Made by a program: the position numbers and the translations under genes. The notes below the pieces were generated by a model. That model made no database searches, was not told where the DNA came from, and saw nothing but the letters and a program-made list of their open reading frames with translations. Below are positions 6,388-9,665 of a stretch of DNA of 9,665 bases, piece by piece; within the stretch, counting starts at the first letter, position 1; the number at the start of each line of letters is the position of its first letter. Source of the stretch: an uncultured Taibaiella sp. (GTDB lineage Bacteria; Bacteroidota; Bacteroidia; Chitinophagales; Chitinophagaceae); assembly GCA_937871155.1 (NCBI GenBank), contig CALMXV010000098.1, positions 1 through 9,665 of the forward strand, written 5' to 3'.

Positions 6388-6772
6388 AGTTTTGTTTAAA
6401 TGGAGCAATAAGTTTAAACTCTGGAATGGATATTTTAAGTTCTTTTTTTTCAAGTAAATCAAGTACTAAATAATGACCAAACATCTTACCTATGTCACTT
6501 TTAAGATTAGCTGCAGATACATATTGGTACTTGTTTCCAGGAACAATAATGGGTTGCTCTCCTACTACACCATCACCTTCAACAATTCTTGTAATTCCGC
6601 TACTTTCAATAATGTTCCACTTTCTTTTTAAGAGTTTTATAGGTGCTCTCGATTGATTTTCAATTGTAATTCTATAAGCAAATAAATATTCAGAGAGTAC
6701 CGGCCTTGACTGTTCTTCTTGATAAAATACTTCAACAGCTACGCAAATACCATATGATTTTAATTGTACCAT
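6386..6772 (-). CDS. apaG: ApaG-domain protein
   Basis: Single-domain, Fn3-like beta-sandwich protein of 128 residues, the normal size for ApaG (about 125). Hallmarks are FAYRITIEN (31-39), the Lys-Arg-Lys-Trp segment (49-52), GDGVVGEQP (66-74), PG (78-79) and the C-terminal IPEFKLIAP. ApaG is encoded near apaH in enterobacteria and has been linked to divalent-cation tolerance. A pyrophosphate-binding role has been proposed, but the biochemical function is unsettled. Here it is the last gene of a leftward run after nadA, mnmG and recX, 26 bases from recX. Its stop codon touches the bidirectional terminator. It has no signal peptide, so it is cytoplasmic. Confidence 0.93.
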   Translation of the reverse strand: MVQLKSYGICVAVEVFYQEEQSRPVLSEYLFAYRITIENQSRAPIKLLKRKWNIIESSGITRIVEGDGVVGEQPIIVPGNKYQYVSAANLKSDIGKMFGHYLVLDLLEKKELKISIPEFKLIAPFKQN

Positions 6773-6798
6773 TATTTAAAGATAATCAATTAATCCTA

Positions 6799-7257
6799 CT
6801 ATTTTAGATGAGAATCTAACGCTTTAATGATTTCTTGACTTTCAAAGCCTTTTTGTAATAAATATCTATATACTTTGTTTTTTTTAACTAAACTGTTATT
6901 TTCTGTTTTAAGTTGTTCTAACTTTTTTTCCAATAACTTGTCTATCGTATTTTCATATTCTTTTTCATCAATTTCTTTTAGAGCTTTTTCAATGCAATAG
7001 GTTGAAATTTTGTGTAATTTAAGCATTTGTATAATTTTTCTTTTTCCAAAATTTTTTAACCTAAACTTTCCTCTTGCAATTGTCTTTGCAAATCTTTCTT
7101 CATTCAGAAAATCATCCACAATAAGTTGTGCAATTACTTGTTCAATATCAAATGATTTTCCTCCTATATCATAAAGCTTACACCTTACTTCATACTGGCT
7201 TCTTTCCTGATACGAACAGAAATGCTCTCCTGCGGATAATAGCTCTTTAAATGTCAT
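6799..7257 (-). CDS. recX: Regulatory protein RecX
   Basis: Small all-helical protein that binds RecA filaments and modulates recombination and the SOS response. The 152-residue product fits the family (about 150-170). It shows the expected tandem three-helix repeats: the first repeat carries the YQERSQYEVRCKL segment (about 16-28, equivalent to the R.rS..EL..kL motif). Then come DDFLNEERFAKTIARGK (about 48-64), FGKRKI with the following helix (about 70-84), and a last repeat ending YLLQKGFESQEIIKALD. It is very rich in Lys and Glu, as usual. It lies 10 bases after the mnmG stop and is not next to recA, so cotranscription with mnmG is likely. The start at 7257 is the natural one. Confidence 0.93.
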   Translation of the reverse strand: MTFKELLSAGEHFCSYQERSQYEVRCKLYDIGGKSFDIEQVIAQLIVDDFLNEERFAKTIARGKFRLKNFGKRKIIQMLKLHKISTYCIEKALKEIDEKEYENTIDKLLEKKLEQLKTENNSLVKKNKVYRYLLQKGFESQEIIKALDSHLK

Positions 7258-7267
7258 TTAAAAACAA

Positions 7268-9136
7268 TTAACGCCCCATATATACAATTAGAATTTGAAT
7301 ATCGCTTGGATTTACTCCACTTATTCTGCTTGCTTGACCTAACGTTCTAGGTTTAATTTTTGTCAATTTTTGCCTTGCTTCCGTTGAAAGTGCATTCAAA
7401 TTTTCATAGTTGAATGAATCGGGAATTATATGGTCATCTAAATTTGACATTTTCTGAACTAATTCTCTCTCCTTCTCGATATATATCTCGTATTTAATTT
7501 GAATCTCAGTTTGTTCTAAAACTAATTTATCTGCACTACCAAGCTTTTCTTTTAATCGAGTATTAGTAGAAATCAAATCACTTATAGATACACCTGGTCG
7601 AAGAATTAGCTTATTCGCTCTAGTTTTTTCTCTTAAGACTGGTACATTTTTTTCAATTAAGCACTCATTAATATCTTCTGGATATACTGTCGTCTCATCC
7701 AAGAGCTTCTTTGTTTTAGATAATTCTTCTTGCTTAATATTTAGCAGTTTATATCTCTCTTCTGAAGCCAATCCTATATCATAACTTAGCTTAGTTAATC
7801 TTAAATCTGCATTATCTTGTCGTAAGAGAGTTCGAAATTCTGCTCTACTTGTAAACATCCTATATGGTTCATCTGTTCCTTTATTTATTAAATCGTCTAT
7901 TAATACCCCAATATATGCATCACTTCTTTTCAAAATTACAGATTCTAACGAATTACTGTTTCTGTGAGAATTAATACCAGCTAATAAACCTTGACATGCA
8001 GCTTCTTCATACCCTGTAGTTCCATTTATTTGACCGGCAAAAAATAAATTATTGATGTATTTGGTTTCAAGGTTTGTTTTTAATTGTGTTGGCGGAAAAT
8101 AATCATATTCTATAGCATAACCAGGTCTAAAAAATTTGCAGTTTTCAAATCCAGGTACTTTTGACAAAGCTGCATATTGTACTTTTTCTGGTAAAGATGT
8201 ACTAAACCCATTTACATAAATCTCAACAGTATTCCAACCTTCAGGTTCAACGAATAATTGATGTCTTTCTTTGTCTGCAAATCTATTTATTTTATCTTCA
8301 ATGCTTGGACAATATCTGGGTCCGCTTCCCTTTATTCTACCTTGATACATTGGTGATTTTTCAAAACCTGTTTTCAATATATCATGTACTTCTTCACTTG
8401 TATAAGTAATCCAGCAATTTCTTTGTTGTTTTGCTTTTATTTTATTTATTGGAAGGTATGAAAAACCAACAATCTCTTCATCCCCATCTTGAATTTCCAT
8501 CTTTGAATAATCTAATGATCTTCCATCTATTCTAGGCGGTGTTCCTGTTTTAAGTCTTGCACTTTCAAACCCTAATGAAACTAGCTGTTCTGTTATTCCT
8601 GTAGCACCCTTTTCTCCCATTCTACCACCTCCAAATTGCTTTTCACCAATATGAATGATACCGTTTAGAAAGGTTCCATTTGTTAATACAACAGACTTAG
8701 CTCTAATTTCAACTCCTATTCCTGTAATTACACCTTCAACTGTTCCACGTGAAACAATTAAATTTCTTACTACATCTTGCCAAAAATCTACATTTTTAGT
8801 TTGCTCAAGCTTTTCTCTCCATGTAGTTGCAAATAATTGTCTGTCATTTTGAGCTCTTGGACTCCACATCCCTGGTCCCTTTGATTTATTCAACATTCTG
8901 AACTGAATCATTGAAATATCAGATACAATTCCACTATAGCCTCCCAATGCATCTATTTCTCTAACAATTTGTCCTTTTCCTATTCCCCCCATAGCTGGAT
9001 TACAACTCATCTGTGCAATAGTTTGCATGTTCATGGTAATCAACAAAACTCTAGAACCCATATTTGCAGCAGCAGCAGCAGCTTCACATCCTGCATGACC
9101 TGCACCTACAACAATAACATCATATTCTCTAAACAT
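7268..9136 (-). CDS. mnmG: tRNA uridine 5-carboxymethylaminomethyl modification enzyme MnmG (GidA)
   Basis: FAD-dependent enzyme that, with MnmE, installs the (carboxymethyl)aminomethyl group at C5 of wobble uridine 34 in certain tRNAs. The 622-residue length matches the family (about 620-630). The N-terminal Rossmann motif GAGHAG (11-16) binds FAD. The conserved CNPAMGGIGKG (45-55) and RYCPSIEDK (274-282) carry the two invariant cysteines, Cys45 and Cys276. LKTGTPPRI (195-203), NGTTGYEEA and the C-terminal helical domain (from about 400), ending near GQASRISGVNPSDI, complete the protein. The start at 9136 (MFREYDVIVVG) is fixed by the Rossmann strand. A run of five GCT codons near the start (9082-9066) encodes most of an Ala6 stretch. 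It lies 11 bases after nadA and 10 before recX, consistent with an operon. Confidence 0.98.
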   Translation of the reverse strand: MFREYDVIVVGAGHAGCEAAAAAANMGSRVLLITMNMQTIAQMSCNPAMGGIGKGQIVREIDALGGYSGIVSDISMIQFRMLNKSKGPGMWSPRAQNDRQLFATTWREKLEQTKNVDFWQDVVRNLIVSRGTVEGVITGIGVEIRAKSVVLTNGTFLNGIIHIGEKQFGGGRMGEKGATGITEQLVSLGFESARLKTGTPPRIDGRSLDYSKMEIQDGDEEIVGFSYLPINKIKAKQQRNCWITYTSEEVHDILKTGFEKSPMYQGRIKGSGPRYCPSIEDKINRFADKERHQLFVEPEGWNTVEIYVNGFSTSLPEKVQYAALSKVPGFENCKFFRPGYAIEYDYFPPTQLKTNLETKYINNLFFAGQINGTTGYEEAACQGLLAGINSHRNSNSLESVILKRSDAYIGVLIDDLINKGTDEPYRMFTSRAEFRTLLRQDNADLRLTKLSYDIGLASEERYKLLNIKQEELSKTKKLLDETTVYPEDINECLIEKNVPVLREKTRANKLILRPGVSISDLISTNTRLKEKLGSADKLVLEQTEIQIKYEIYIEKERELVQKMSNLDDHIIPDSFNYENLNALSTEARQKLTKIKPRTLGQASRISGVNPSDIQILIVYMGR

Positions 9137-9147
9137 ACTAAATAAAA

Positions 9148-9665
9148 TTACAGACCAAGTTGTTTACTTAATTCTAACATTTTAAATATTGGTTTTTTTG
9201 CTTTTTCTAATAATGTAAGATCCATTGTTATTTCGGGCATATCATACTTCATACATAAATACAATTTTTCAAGCGTGTTCAATTTCATATGAGGACATTC
9301 ATTACATGCACAAGTATTATCAGGTGGTGCTGGTAAAAACAATTTATTTGGAGATAACAATTGCATCTGATGAAGGATTCCAGTTTCAGTAGCTACAATA
9401 AATTCTTGTGAAGGGTTATTTTGAGAATAATTTAATAATTGAGTAGTTGAACCTATAAAATCAGCTAAACCTAATATTTTTTCTTCACATTCAGGATGTG
9501 CAATAAATTTTGCAGCAGGATGCCTTTCTTTTAATTTAATAATTTTTTCTAAAGCAAAAATTTCATGCACCATACAGGCACCATTCCAAAGTAACATATT
9601 CCTTCCTGTTACCTTATTTAGGTACCTACCTAGATTTTTATCTGGAGCAAAAATTATCTTCTGAT
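9148..9665 (-). CDS. nadA: Quinolinate synthase NadA (5' end cut off by window edge)
   Basis: [4Fe-4S] enzyme that condenses iminoaspartate with dihydroxyacetone phosphate to quinolinate in de novo NAD synthesis. The frame stays open to the right edge, giving 171 residues. The ATG at 9597 is internal, since the conserved [11 protein letters not shown] and [16 protein letters not shown] lie before or across it. Visible hallmarks are the cluster cysteine in NGACMVHE (codon at 9576-9574), [23 protein letters not shown], and the C-terminal CACNECPHM, whose last cysteine (codon 9297-9295) is the expected iron ligand. The first half, including the first cluster cysteine and the start, is outside the window. 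It is the most upstream visible gene of the nadA-mnmG-recX-apaG run, so the operon promoter probably lies beyond the window. Confidence 0.96.
   Translation of the reverse strand, partial: QKIIFAPDKNLGRYLNKVTGRNMLLWNGACMVHEIFALEKIIKLKERHPAAKFIAHPECEEKILGLADFIGSTTQLLNYSQNNPSQEFIVATETGILHQMQLLSPNKLFLPAPPDNTCACNECPHMKLNTLEKLYLCMKYDMPEITMDLTLLEKAKKPIFKMLELSKQLGL

Noticed and set aside
8655..8852. Plus-strand 65-codon ORF
   Set aside because: Antisense to mnmG, whose family signatures are conserved across this stretch.
9148..9597. Complete 149-residue gene starting at 9597
   Set aside because: The frame continues upstream through conserved NadA sequence to the window edge; the ATG is internal and the gene is simply cut off.

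Overview
The window is AT-rich chromosomal DNA from a member of the Bacteroidota. The evidence is: promoter-like TTG/TAnnTTTG pairs in place of the E. coli type, no Shine-Dalgarno sequences before most starts, a split MetH, a short secreted protein resembling the module that precedes type IX secretion sorting domains, and a NarL-type response regulator ending in the SRTGLVLYAIK-type tail common in this phylum. Nothing points to a prophage, transposon, CRISPR array, rRNA or tRNA. No gene-free stretch exceeds 300 bases.

Left block, minus strand (1-2428). clpP runs off the left edge with its catalytic Ser and His visible. Upstream of it lies a complete M24 Xaa-Pro aminopeptidase (start set at 1926). 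Further upstream is a small secreted protein followed by a clean intrinsic terminator (1962-1995). That terminator lies inside the longest-ORF N-terminal extension of the aminopeptidase, which argues against the extension.

Middle block, plus strand (2641-5218). After a 212-base divergent spacer with a candidate promoter come four tightly packed genes: an unrecognised 171-residue soluble protein, a seven-helix membrane protein, a minimal HisKA_3 histidine kinase and a NarL/FixJ response regulator. The last three are joined by 4-base ATGA stop/start overlaps. The kinase has one membrane anchor and no sensory domain, so the seven-helix protein and possibly the leading soluble protein are the natural candidates for the missing input. 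This is the least described part of the window.

Next (5304-6332) is a free-standing homocysteine-binding module of cobalamin-dependent methionine synthase. It has its own strong promoter match placed so close to the start codon that the mRNA may be leaderless. The rest of MetH is not in this window.

Right block, minus strand (6386-9665). nadA (5' end cut off), mnmG, recX and apaG are transcribed leftward with gaps of 10-26 bases, consistent with one operon. They meet the methionine gene at a shared bidirectional terminator (6353-6387).
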